From NCBI RefSeq assembly GCF_020085105.1, contig NC_058052.1, positions 27,435,733-27,499,732 of the forward strand: DNA of 64,000 bases, in the 5' to 3' direction. Under the pieces are notes generated by a model. It did not search any database. It was not told where the DNA came from and saw only the letters and a list, made by a program, of their open reading frames with translations. The position numbers and the translations under genes were made by a program. The DNA comes from Siniperca chuatsi. Lineage: Eukaryota > Chordata > Actinopteri > Centrarchiformes > Sinipercidae. This document shows positions 22,301 through 33,960 of the stretch, piece by piece; the first letter of the stretch is position 1; each line of letters begins with the position of its first letter.

Positions 22301-23523
22301 TACCAAAATGTGAAAATATATTATATCTGATTATTTCCATACATTTTCAGAAGATTAGTGCTGAGCTGTTGTTCTGTACTTACACAGTTCTTAGTGTTGA
22401 GACTGGCCCCGTACATCATCAACAGCTTGATCATCTTGAATCTGTTTATCCTCACAGCATCGTGCATGGGTGTGTCTCCGTCCTTCAGTCGGGGAGGAAA
22501 ACAGATATTCAGCATGGGTAATTGTTTCTCAGTCTGAATGAGAATATTGTATTGAGGTATTGACTTGTAGGTAAAGAAGATCAGCTTGTTGTAATAATTT
22601 GGCCTCTGAATTCAGAAAGAATTCCCTGTTTGTTGGCACCTATATTCTAAAACACTGCTGCTAGGCTGCAGCTAACACTGACAAGCCACAACTCAGTTCT
22701 GCTACAGTAACTTGGCACTAAACAGAAACCACAAATTACTGATTATTACATTACAAATTATTTTGTGTCCACAAATTGTCCAAATATTTACAGTTGGTTC
22801 TTTTATCATTTAACATGAGTAAATATAGTAGGTCTGTAGCACCAGCTCCCCTGCAGTAGTTTGTGTAGTTGAATTAGCTTTATCTGCTGCTGCAGGTGAT
22901 TTGATGTAAGAAGACAGGTGATCTCTACGTTTTCCATCTGAGTCCTTACTCTGTCTTTGGCGTTGACGTCTGCTCCACAGTGAATGAGATGCTCAGCACA
23001 CTCACAGTGTCCTGTCCTCACAGCAACATGGAGAGGAGTGCTGTGCAACTGAGGAGAGGAGAGGATTTCACTTTTATTGATTAATGCAAGAAAAACAAAC
23101 AAAAATGTCGCTAAAACATTAAAGGCCCAATCTGTATATTTTCTGCCTACTACTGTAGATATATTCATAAATCATCAAAGACTTGGGTGTTGTGTTGGGC
23201 ATGGCTGTTTCTTGTGGTTGTGCATTGCTGTTGACACTAGTGTCTTTTTTAATACCACCAGCAGATGGTGCCAAAGTGAGGAATTTTCAAAACCTGCACA
23301 TATTGTTTGGCCGTAAGTTATACATGAGGGAATAAGAACTCTATGCAGCTTTGTGTCTTTTTCTCTGACAGAAGAGATGACCTGTAGTGACCCCTCTTCC
23401 AAATCCAGTGTGTGTACCAACCTTGTCTCTGTAGGTGAACTTGGCTCCCTGGTCGAGGAGGAGCTGCAGGGCCGGCAGGTTGCCTCCTCTGCAGGCCCAG
23501 TGGACCGCTGTGGCCTCCAGCTG

Positions 23524-23567
<44 letters not shown>

Positions 23568-26500
23568 AACTATGAGACTGACACCGTGTTGGTGTGTGTT
23601 TGTTTACAGTATGTGTATATAGTAAATGAGAGACACAATAGAAAGAGAGGAAAGAAAACCTTGTCTTTTTTGTCGATGGCAGCTCCGGCCTCCAGGAGTC
23701 TTTTCATGACCTCCACGTGTCCTTTGAACGAGGCTTTGTGCAGAGCTGTTCTCTGGAACTGGATAGGATTTTAAAAGTGTCCTTTTTAAAAGATCAACAG
23801 CAGTTTCTTTACTGAAACAGTTGAATTAAAAGCAAATCAATGATGAGATAGCAAAACAAAGTTTATTTAATGATTAATTAATACTCTGAAAAGAGCTTCA
23901 TGCACCTAATTATTGTACTATTATTATTATTGTTATTAGCCTCGGCTCTTCAAGAATTTTTTCATGAAAGTATGATAGTTTGTTAGACGTTAACATTTCT
24001 TTTGCATGTCCGTGAGCATGTTTTAATGACATTTTGACAAATTGCCATGTTTCTACCCACAGAGGCAGACATTGCTGTGTGACACTCACGTGGTCGGCTA
24101 CATTGGGGTTTCCTCCATCAGTCAGGTACTTCTCCACCACAGGAAGTTTGTTCTCCATGGCTGCTGTCAGAAACAGCTGCTCATCCACAGTCTCTGGCTG
24201 GAAGGTCAATGCAAAAAGTTACATATAAACTGTAGGTAAAGGAACAGTGTACATGGGTCAGTTTAAACCTCAGTGATCATTCATTTGACCAACAGACACA
24301 GAGAGTTGGCTACGGCGGTTCCATCTCAGCTCTCTGCTGGTTTTTCGTAAAGCTTCAAAAACTGCAAGTTCCAAAAGAATATTTTTACCCCGGACATGCA
24401 GCGCTTACATTTATGGTCTGGCCAGTTCCCAGCAACTTTCTGCAACAGAGGTGGCCACATGTAGGCTCAGCTGAGCTTTTTTCCCCTTCAAACATCTGAT
24501 GGCATCCTCAGAGTTACAATATAAGACCGTCTCATGTGTGGTATAAAGCCCCTGGGGTTGAATTTATTCAGGAAATACATCCCAAACAAGATAATAACAA
24601 TACATGTTTCTCTCATGAAAAGCAAAGTTAAATGTTTGTTTGCAGAGTTGGGAAACTAAGAGATCGATCATTGAAAGAGAGAAATTAAGAATATTATCCT
24701 ACCACAGTCTCAGGCTCTGGCTGTTGTTTCTTGTGGACGGGAGCCTTCCTCTCCCTCCTCCTGTTCCTCAGCTGCAGGATGTTGAACAGGTCGTCCACTG
24801 TCTCCAACTTCAGCCTGCCGCTTTTATCCATCTGACAGGGCAGCGACAAGACAGAGCGCTTCAGCACACAACAACAACAACAAAAGCAGTTTCTATTCTT
24901 CCATTTATTCACTGAATAATAATCAGTGAATAATAAGTGAATTGGCACAGACCACTGAAAGTCCTGCTTTAAAAGGTAAACAAGCGTTTAGCAGTGTGCT
25001 AAATGTGCTTAAATATAACAAGTTATGGTACACATAAGTAATTTTCCAATTGAAATTTGAATTAAAAAAATACTAATGTGTACCTTCACTTGTTAAATGA
25101 GGCATTTACACTGATGTGTTACCCTTAACAAAAATATGGTAAGTATAAAAACAAGATTAGATTTGAGAAATAAATAATATGGATATTTAAAGGGACATAC
25201 TGAAAATTAGATTGATGTGTTTAGACTTTTTCATTCCCAATAAACTTTCAATGCAGCAACTAATGTCTAGTTCACTCCTGACTAGTTTACTGTCAAGAAA
25301 GATGTGTTATACTCCTGAATGCCCTCAGGTGGCAGCACTGACCAAGAGACAAACTCAGGAGGTAACTACAGACTCAAAGACTAACGTCAACCTTGGCCTA
25401 GTGTAAGATCGTATACTGGATTCAAATAGTATGAACTGTATCAGTCTCATATGAACTGCAGCTTTAGTTAATTCTGCACCTGTATTTACTGCTGCTGCAC
25501 CATTTTAAGGCAAAAGCTGGTAATTAAAACAAACATTAAACTACAGTCTGAGCTCTGTGAACACATGTTCATACAGAGAAGTGATGAGTGAGTTTTACAT
25601 CTAATACTATGTGTAGTAGTATACTACTGTACTGTACTTCTACTTTCTTACTACTTGCATCAATACTACTAACAACACCATCACTACTGCTTCTGACAAT
25701 ACTACTACTACTACTACTACTACTGCAGCTATTGCTATTACTGCTAGTGATGTATTACTATCCATTATCACTACTACCACTAAGGCCTAATGTTCGATGA
25801 CCCTTCTACTATTATAAGCACAACTGTTGTTGTGTTGTTATTCATGTTTTTGTTGCTACTCTGGTTTCTGGTCCCTTTTTCTAAACACTTGGAAGCCTGT
25901 TTAGGCTGGGCATAGTATTACTTATGCATGACACAATAATAATAAAAAATCCAATTAAAAAAATCACAACTACATCTCTCACTATTACTACCACTGTTAT
26001 GATTACGAATACTTTTAATACCACTTTCACTATTACTACTACAACCACTACAGTGTAGAGCCTGATGTGAAGCAGAATCTATCCAAAAGTCAAAGACCTC
26101 TCGGGCACAACACCAGCAGCTACAGGCAGGTTTAATGGTCTTCCTGAAGGGAAAAGACTTTGTTTGTTGTGTGATTTAGGTGGGACTGAAGATGAAGTCT
26201 GTTTCATGTTTTATTGCTCATTATATGATCATTTAAGGGCTACGCTTTTTAGTAAAATGGCCTCAATTTCTTCGGATTGGATGATTATTAAGAAACCTTT
26301 TGTGGCGGTTTTCCTGTAGAGCCTAGGAGAGCAGACACAATTCTTTGTTTGCAATGTAATGTCACTATCTGTTATGTTTATGTTCTTGTCTGACAAATGT
26401 TTTACAACTTCAACTGTATTCTTGGTGTCTTATAAGTCCATGTTGGCTGGGCATTTGAATGTGCATGACGCTATAAAGAATGTAACTGACTAATACCAGT

Positions 26501-28174
26501 GTTAAAATGTAACACAGTACATTTACACTCGCACTGTGCTCATTTTGAGGCACTTTACTTGAGTATTTTCATTTTATGTTTTCTGAATACTTCTTCCACC
26601 ACTGCAAACTACTATTCCTACTGTTCCCACTGTTAGTACCAATACTACTTTACTGTTACTGCTTCTAATATTATTACTGCTACAGCTGCTAATGATTACT
26701 ATTACACCTACAAGGGCCCTGATATCACAATTACTTAAATCAATGTATTTACATTCAAATCAGTAGTGAAATAATAACTTCTATATGTACCCCGATAACT
26801 ACTACCTCTCACTGGCACTGTTGTTGTTGTTATCTATGTGCTCTTACATTGAGAGCTGCCACGCTGACTTCCTCCTGTTCGCTGCCACTGTCGCTCTCCT
26901 CTGACAGACCTCCACCCACCAGCGCCCTGTGGGACCGGCGGTCATCCTGCTTCTCTTGATTGACAGCCGCCTCGTACACGCCCCCTTGGAAGTCGTCTGC
27001 CTCTTTGCCCTCTGACTTCTTCCCGGACACCTGAAGGAGAGAAGAGATGGAGGTGTTGTACGCTCTAAGCCTGAACCATTACACAGGTACACAGGAAAAA
27101 TAAAGAGAACCTGATCTAAAATGTGTTATACTGACTGTGGCTCTTTGGAGCACACACAGAGCTGAGCTCCTTCTCTGTGTTTTCATACAAAGGTCTTAAG
27201 CTTTAAAAATGGTTTGTAAGTTTAGTCAGCTTCTTTATATTTTGAGAAACAGGTAACAGATTCCCACACTAATGTCTTTATCTCAGCTCAGTTAAACAGC
27301 GTTCAGCCGCTTTAGAGCCACGTCCTGCTGCTAACAGAGGAATGGAAGCACACGGCAGCTTCAACACATTAACACACACTTCAACTCTTTAATGAGTTAC
27401 AACTGTTCCTTTGTTATTGAATCACTCATGTAATCATTCAAACTGCTTATAGTCTAGGAATCATTCTACCTAACTTTTAAACCCTAAGGAAGAGAACCCC
27501 TCAAGTAATGTATTACGAAAAAAGTATTAAGGTGAAATGTGCAGTAGCAGCATTACTGGGTAACGATCCTTAGTAATCAGTTTGGTCTTTAATTACCTTC
27601 ATGTTTAATTACTTTCACCTTAAGCTAAGACAAATCACAGATGGCATGGGAACTGATAGATGATTTACATGGAAATGCATAAAGTGTTACAAATTCTGTC
27701 CAAAACATTCTCCACAGTCAGCTTATTCTAAGCATCACCAGTTTCTGGCCGAGCGTCACTACCTACTTTATTTTCTAATTTTAGTAAGTGAAGAGCCCCT
27801 TTTCTTAAAAAAGATTTCTTCGTTCAACAAATTTTGAGAATTGTTTTGAAACCAGAGAGAAATGATCTTTTTGTATGAAAAAATAATTTCTTAGTGAACA
27901 CGAAAAATACATTTTCTATTTCATTTTCCCTAATAAATCAATTACTTAGCTTGTCATGTTTACATGAAGAACATTTCCATTCCATGAGTTTTCCAGGTGG
28001 GTTTCCCCTTATTTTAAGAACTGCACATTTTCTAGAAGAAATAGTAGAGTAGTAGAAATCCTACTACGTTTTTTTGGTACTCTTTCTGCCTCTTAGTGCC
28101 TCTCATAATTGCTTTCATTTACATTTACACACATCAGCAGATCTTACCAGTTCCTCAACACTGTGCAGTCCCAT
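19324..28174 (-). CDS. ankrd1: Ankyrin repeat domain 1 / cardiac ankyrin repeat protein
   Basis: Nine coding exons in transcript order: 28174-28148, 27030-26848, 24831-24703, 24197-24090, 23758-23660, 23520-23422, 23048-22950, 22482-22384 and 19416-19324. All junctions are phase 0 with GT-AG ends, giving 311 residues against about 319 in human ANKRD1. The N-terminus is MGLHSVEEL, then an acidic and basic linker ([23 protein letters not shown], nuclear-signal-like). Ankyrin repeats follow from about residue 117: [84 protein letters not shown], and the end [37 protein letters not shown] and the exon count identify ANKRD1 rather than ANKRD2/23. The protein acts at the titin N2A region of the sarcomere and in the nucleus as a stress-induced cofactor. 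ankrd1a versus ankrd1b was not decided. Intron 8 contains a solo LTR and the exon 6 acceptor is a GT repeat. Confidence 0.95.
20253..21259. mobile_element. Solo LTR with 5-bp target-site duplication, in ankrd1 intron 8
   Basis: Starts TGTTATGACCC and ends GGGCGTAACA, so the termini are TG...CA with a short inverted match. It is flanked on both sides by AGTAG (20248-20252 and 21260-21264), a perfect 5-bp duplication. It contains an AATAAA-type signal (gaatgaataaatc near 21138) and an internal minisatellite. There is no gag/pol sequence, so it is a solo LTR left by recombination between two LTRs. 5-bp duplications suit Ty3/Gypsy, Copia or BEL; the class is not settled. Confidence 0.85.
20500..20878. 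repeat. TGTGC/CCGTG pentanucleotide minisatellite with higher-order units
   Basis: Composed of CTGTG, CCGTG, CCTTG and CTCTG pentamers. A longer unit recurs: 'cgtgccgtgcctttg(g/t)tctg' at about 20542, 20617 and 20836, and 'catgctctgtctgctgtgct' at about 20583 and 20780. All frames on the plus strand are open across it and encode Cys/Ala/Val/Leu runs; these are not genes. Confidence 0.9.
21290..21825 (+). mobile_element. LINE remnant: endonuclease fragment plus 3' tail
   Basis: 21414-21580 encodes [12 protein letters not shown] ... [12 protein letters not shown] ... [10 protein letters not shown]. This has the GGG/R-A-I... F-C...L ... YRPP layout of the LINE apurinic-type endonuclease. It jumps to a 3' end ending 'gcactttgaattgtcttgtt' and 'aaataaattagccttgcct' at 21765-21820. 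The reverse transcriptase part is deleted. It lies in ankrd1 intron 8, antisense to the gene. Confidence 0.65.
22030..22195 (+). repeat. 'GCTAGATGAAAAG' family fragment
   Basis: 'aaaattcagggggtcatcaa' and 'aggattcatcctctgggacc' match the module at 4600-4650. It lies in ankrd1 intron 8, near the exon 8 donor. Confidence 0.5.
23526..23565. repeat. (AC)20 tract forming the 3' splice site of ankrd1 exon 6
   Basis: On the transcript strand it reads (GT)20 followed by TTCAG and then exon 6 (CTGGAGGCC). Almost no ordinary polypyrimidine tract lies between the repeat and the AG. Confidence 0.95.
25590..26060. repeat. ACT/CTA trinucleotide-rich low-complexity stretch
   Basis: Imperfect CTA/ACT triplets, densest at 25700-25730, continue as degenerate 'actactac' islands to about 26060 and again at 26605-26700. 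At 25860-25940 'taaacacttggaagcctgtt' plus 'aggctgggcatag' resembles the tail of the LINE fragment ending near 26480. It lies within ankrd1 intron 2. Confidence 0.6.
26060..26490 (+). mobile_element. LINE ORF2 C-terminal fragment, in ankrd1 intron 2
   Basis: Encodes [20 protein letters not shown] followed by [20 protein letters not shown]. This is the C-x2-C...E-D-E-x-H/C-F...C...Y..LR end typical of non-LTR ORF2 proteins. A stop follows and then a 3' UTR ending near 'gctgggcatttgaatgtgca'. It is antisense to ankrd1. Confidence 0.65.
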
Positions 28175-28269
28175 TCTTCTCCTTGGTATGAAGTAGTTTA
28201 ATAGCACTCTGGGTCACTGGAGGTAGAGTTAAGTCCACTGGTCTCTGCTGTGATGGTCAGTGTCTCTCT

Positions 28270-28330
28270 GTCTGTCTCTTCTGCCTGCAGCGGCAGCCTT
28301 TGACTCTTTTATAGCCCCGTCAAACCTCTG
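28270..28330 (-). promoter_or_regulatory. ankrd1 core promoter with TATA box
   Basis: CTATAAAAG on the minus strand at 28314-28306 lies about 132 bases upstream of the ATG. The start site should fall near 28275-28285, giving a 5' UTR of roughly 100-110 bases with no upstream intron needed. The start codon has A at -3 and G at +4. A TATA promoter fits a strongly inducible muscle gene. Confidence 0.75.
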
Positions 28331-28399
28331 TAGAAAAAAAGAGAGGTCCTGTCACTCAACTCAGATCACATAACTGTCCTCATGTGCTCATTTGGCATG

Positions 28400-31300
28400 C
28401 ACAGTGGTACCAACATCACCCCCCAGCTCCATACCCAGCACCTCCCACCATCACTTCTGCCCAGTTTGGGCTGCTCTGTGTCACCATGCAAAGATGGAAG
28501 TGAGGTAAGAGGTGTCACTCTGCCTCACACTCTGATGGTGTTCACTTAAATCCTGTTAGAGAAGCTGGAGGGTCACATTTGTTTTCGCTGTGAGACAATT
28601 TAAAAGGATGAAATGTCAAAGAAATGCAGACATTTAAGGACTTTCTGTTTCTTAGTTTAAAGTTTGAGCCATCATTACTTTTGGTTATGTTCACATTTTT
28701 TATACCTTACCATCTTCATCTGAAGACGCTGACCCTGTAATTAGAACAAGTGCGTGCTGAGTGGTTTAAAATAGTAGAATGTTTACTCCTTTTGTCCATG
28801 TGAGAAAGATGCCATTGATGATGATGCAACCAAGTAATATCACATAGACAGCTGAAAACTGCATCTTTGTCCTCTGACAAGGTGCAATTTAACATCAGTG
28901 ACATATGAACTTACTGGAAATGACCACAAAATACAGGTTTGTGAGTAGAAAGTTCTTCATTCATGGAAAACAGAATATTTGACACTGAAGAAAATAAAAA
29001 GGCACACCTTGCTGGCTTAGGCTAGAACATGAAAACCCAGAGGAGAGACACACAATTTGTAAAGCTAAAATGTAAATGTTTAATGTTCTTTTTCATTAAA
29101 TTCCCAGTAAACACTGAGCAAAGTAGCATCAATTCCAAAAGAAATGATACAAACATTTAAACAACAAAAATCCCATTTTTGTTGTCGATCAGTTGCAGAA
29201 GGAGAGCACACGCATTAAGGTTAATGCCCTTTTTTAGTAAACCAGTCTTTCTTTTCTATTAACTGAGTGATTCATCTTCTCAAACGCAGACAATCTTTGG
29301 CAGCGTCTCGTCATGCTGGGCATGTGGCCACAGACATGCAGTGATATCACTGTGAGGAGACAGGTTCATGATGGCTGAGAAATAAATAGTCACACTTCCA
29401 AACATCCTCTCACTGCACTGCAGCCAATCACAGATCAAGGTCAAAGGCCAGCAGGATGGCTGCCTGTTTGACTGACAGCCGGCAGCGGGTAACGTCAGGT
29501 GATTTTTGTCCTGCTGTTAAATGTGGTCAAACTGCAGATCACACATCACAGAGCAATGTACAGTACATTCTCTGACAGGGATGACACCTGACGATATGTG
29601 ACGGTCACAAGCTGCGTGAGCTCACTGTTCACCAATCAGAGGCCAGAGAGAAGATGTCAGGTGTAATGCCTGAAAAAAAAACTTTAAAGGGGGGATTTAT
29701 TATTTTAGTAATGCTAGTTCAAAGTCATGCTCATTTAAAACACTGATTCAAATTTTTTTTCTGACACCTCAACTACTTTCAATACTTGCACTTCAACTTA
29801 AATGACACGACTAAGAGGATGTAGATATTAGTCTACAGTCATTCTAGCGCACAGTGGTGCTTTGAGCTAAATGCGAACATCAGCATGCTAACATAATCAA
29901 AATGACAATAATAACATGCCGATGTTAAACAGGCATAGTGTTTACCATGTTCGCCATCCGAGTTTAGCGTGTTAGCATGCTAACATTTGGTAATAAGCTC
30001 AAAGTGTTGCTGAGGCTTATGGGAATGTCATTAGTTTAAGTAAGTATTGCTATATATAGCTTTAACCTCTAAATCCACTTTGGTACTTACACTTATTTTA
30101 GCTTTTATACTTATATCCACTTTGTACTTAATTTATCTTACATGTATTATAGTGTATTATATTTGACTTGCTTGGTACTTCTATTCCTTCTATTCTCAAG
30201 TGTGCACTGACGTGACAGTGAGCAGCTGTAACGAAAGAGTTTCCCTTTGGGGATCAATAAAGTATTTCTGATTCTGATTTTCTAGTTTTTTTTTTGTTTG
30301 TTTTTTATTAAGCCATATTTTCTTTCACCGACCTGTTGTTTTGTTTTTGCTTGTTATTGATCCCTCCTCTGTGAATGCACACACCCTCTGTGGAAGGGAT
30401 GGGGGGATTTGGCTTTTTTATAATATAACCCCATTGAAAAGGTTTCTGAGGCAGACTTCGACAAACAATTATCTAAAACAACAGAACAACAATAAAGATA
30501 ATATGACAAAAGTAAAACTGCCAGTCAAGAAGAATCAAGACCAATCCAGAATTACACACATTACAATTATAATGAAAAGGTTAGGAAGATGAAAATAAAA
30601 AATAACAGTGGTCTGGGTTTTTTTTCCTCTGCTTTAGACCTTTTGCATCAAAACTGAGCCGCCTGACCCTTTAATTCCCTTGAAAGTGAATTTATAGCTG
30701 TGAGCTATTTTTGAAACTGACCTTGTGACTGAAATAGATGGTAAAAGGGGGAAACTGTTTTGGATGGGGACCTTCAGAGTTACCGCACACTACTTTTCCA
30801 TCTAGCTGTAGATGTGTTTGCCACAGCTGAATGAAGTTCAGCATCTTGCTCATGTGCACTACAGCAGGAGGGGCAGGGTGTGTCGAACTCAACCTGAAGC
30901 CGTGACACGGGTGAAGGAATTATGAACAGGAACTAAAGGTGACCCTGTGAATTAGCACATCTTGTTACAGTCGTCAGATTAGAAATTGAGACAGCAAGAA
31001 AGTTATAGTTAAGGTATCCAGTTACTGTAAAAAGACACTTTTCAACAATTACTGTGTGAGATTTTTGCATCCCAAAATGTATCTTTTTCTCTCAGTTTTG
31101 CCCTTCTGTCCACGCGAAGCAACCTAGTCTCCTAGAAATTATATTTATATACAACTAATTTGCAATAGCAAATATGTTTTGAGACATTTTTTACATTTTG
31201 TTTTCAATTTTAATAATAAGGAAATGTTTTAATGAATGTATGCAAGGTCAGAAAATGTTCATACAGACAGTTCCAGCAAAATGTTCCCTGACAATGTATT
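28400..31300. other. Intergenic upstream of ankrd1
   Basis: No exon recognised. 28380-28560 directly upstream of the promoter is less AT-rich and is a candidate proximal regulatory region by position only. Repeats occupy 29845-30280. The remaining open frames (up to 83 codons) lack domains. Confidence 0.5.
29845..30280 (+). repeat. 'GCTAACATGCTAAC' repeat fused to a LINE-type 3' tail
   Basis: 29845-30015 carries the module 'gtggtgctttgagctaaatg ... cagcatgctaacat ... gtgttagcatgctaacattt ... gaggcttatgggaatgtcat'. It is followed at about 30035-30280 by a tail ending 'gggatcaataaagtatttctgattctgatt'. The tail recurs inverted at 47702-48000. Confidence 0.7.
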
Positions 31301-33620
31301 TAATTTGTTTTTCCTACAATATCTGCTCGTAGCAACTGAAACAGCACTTGGTTAAAGGGGCACCGATTTTACACATCAAAGTGTGTTTCCAGGTGTTGGG
31401 GAGTACAAGCCTTCAGTGTCTGCAGAGGGAGCTGTGTGAAGTCTGAAAATGTCCCCAAGTGATGTCACTTGAGTCAGCGTCAGTTGGGGCTGAAGACTAC
31501 AAGTCTGAAAATGAAAAAAGTCTGGAGCTGTGGAGAAGTGAGCTTACCAGACCAAACGTTTGAGAGGCAGAGCATCTACAAGTATACTGAAAACAACAGA
31601 TGGTGACAGATGCTTTGTGGCTGTGCTTTACGTTACGCTAACCTGATCACTCATTTTAAGTGATCACTGTTTTCAATATTTTTGTTTATTTTGTCTGACG
31701 ATGTCGTGATCGTACAAAGTGATTTGATCCACAACGCAGCAGCTTGGGAATGACTGCAGGGTTACCACGCTGTATTGACAAGCCGCGACTATATTTCAAA
31801 CTTGCTCCGTTGTCTGACGACAGAAACAGAAATATTTGTAAATGAGAACAACTTTATTGTGAATTTGGCTGTATTAAAACACAGTGTTCGGGATCACAGA
31901 AAGCAGGAAGGAACACAATCACGGAGGTTTAAAGAGCTGAGACCATCCCTCCCTCCCTCCCTCCCTCGCTTTTTTCCTTCTCTCCTCCTCTCTCTGTCTC
32001 CCTCTCTCTTTCTAACTACAAACATGAAAAACTAGTTTCACTGTATATGTGTCAGGGCATAGTCAGTAATCAGTAATGAGTAATGCATCATCAAATATAA
32101 TCAATGAATACAGACATTTATATACATTCACAAGTGCATTTCACTTTTCAAAGAAGAGAGCTGAGAATAGAAACGCAAGTGAGACGCTTGGGTCACCGTG
32201 CCGGTGGAGCCAGATCTGACGGACATTGGACGTAGTCTACGCATTAAAGGTGAGGTATGCGATTCTAATCCAATGTCTTTTTGTCAAATTTAGCAAATAT
32301 CTCCTCACGGTCCGCTAGCTGTCCGTTCTGTGTGTGCTGAGAAACAAAATCTGATGTTTGTACACAGCCCTGGCTCTGTAAATGGGAAATAAATAAAGTG
32401 GCAAAGTGGACAATTTACTTGTTAGACCTTAAAACATACATTCATGCGTTGACTTAAAATGATCCAGTTTCATTTGATTCAAACACAACATCATAACAAC
32501 TCTGTATTCTCTGCCAGCAGCAGCAGCACTGACCATGGATTATGAAAAGCAACAACTTTTTATTCAGTTATTTTTGTGCTGTGATGAAGTCTGTGATTGC
32601 TTTGATGACAGCTCCACAGCTCGATCAGGAACAGCAACAGCATGTTGGAGACTAAATAAAAAAGGAGTGCAGTACACCAGTCCCTTGTGCCTATTTCAGC
32701 TGCCTCTCCCTCCTCTCAAACACACACCTCATATCCTTCTCTCATATTTGTCAGCCGTCTAAAGGAGAGTGTGAAGATGACACTATCTTTATATGTGTGT
32801 GCCGAGTTCCTGTGCAGCCTGGTCAGCGGCATGCCGGTAGTCTAAGACTGGTTTGGTGTTAAACCCTGAGGGATACATCATAGGATTCTGTAATTATAAA
32901 TAGGCCGCATGCAAAATTCCTTCTCTGGAAATATATCTAGTTTACTCTATTATTAGCCATGTAAATCCTCCTCTCACCCGGTATCCTCATTCGGGGAGGG
33001 GGGTGGGGGCACTGCATCTGTGAGATTGATTGCAGCGCCTCAGCACTGTTTACGAGTGTGTCATCCTATGAAGATAATCCTTCACTCAGAGAGACAAACC
33101 GTCCGGGTGTAATTCACAACGCTGTTTGCTTTCTGACAAGCGCCTGCGGGCTCTGCAACCCGACCGTCCTCTATCCATCTGTCTGAAAGAGCTGTAACTC
33201 TGACAATTTAAAGGTAATTTGTTACGCTGCTGCCAGGTTTTTCAGAATAGACATGAAGGCGAATGACAGCAGAGATGGGATGAGATAAAATGTGAAATGA
33301 AACTTGCATTGGTAGAAATATAGTGCTAGTCATGTTCATGTAAGGTGCTTTGGATACAGGGTTGTAGCATGTGCGTTAGGCAGCATTTTAAATTAAATGA
33401 CCCAGTATCCCCAGGAATTACATTGATATTGGACGATTTCACCCTTATGTCCAATGCCAACGTTCAGTGCCAATGCAGGAAGTAGCATGCCATGCATCTA
33501 GCGAGGCAGCATGTAAATGTGTGGACTAGCAATAGAGAACCAAAATGAAACTTGAACTTCTGGGCTCAGTTCCAGAAGTAAGAAAAACCTCAAAATCGAC
33601 ATTTGTAATATCGCAAATTA
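31300..33620. other. Intergenic, repeat-like segments, no gene
   Basis: 31350-31600 ('taaaggggcaccgattttac') and 32240-32300 ('taaaggtgaggtatgcgatt') begin like short fish repeats of MITE type. A (CCCT)n tract is at 31947-31970. A poly-G stretch is at 32996-33010. No exon was recognised. Confidence 0.4.
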
Positions 33621-33624
33621 CTTA

Positions 33625-33960
33625 AAGGGACAGTTCACCTCAAAATCAAAAATACACATTTTTCCTCTTACCTGTAGTGTTATTTATCCCTCTAGATTGT
33701 TTTGGTGTGAGTTGCCGAGTTTTGGAGATATCGGCCGTAGAGATGTCTGCATCTTTTGGAACATAATGGGACTGTATGGCACTTGGCTTGTGGTGCTCAA
33801 AGCACCAAATACATTTGAAAACCTCAACAGCAAAGTCTCTTTCCAGAAATCACGACCCACTTACTCAAGATAATCCACTGCTGTTGTGAGCAGTTTCATG
33901 TAGGAACTATTTTCTTTCCACCGATAGTTCATACATGAAACTGCTCACAACAGCCTCATA
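33625..33960. repeat. MITE-like repeat containing a 31-bp hairpin
   Basis: Starts 'taaagggacagttcacctca'. At 33880-33910 and 33924-33954 two 31-base arms are reverse complements with one mismatch around a 13-base loop. The arm sequence begins gctgttgtgagcagtttcat. No coding content. Confidence 0.7.

Noticed and set aside
23175..23565. Frames starting MCVCVCV on the minus strand
   Set aside because: The start lies in the (GT)20 repeat. The true coding part is only ankrd1 exon 6 (23520-23422), entered through the acceptor after the repeat.
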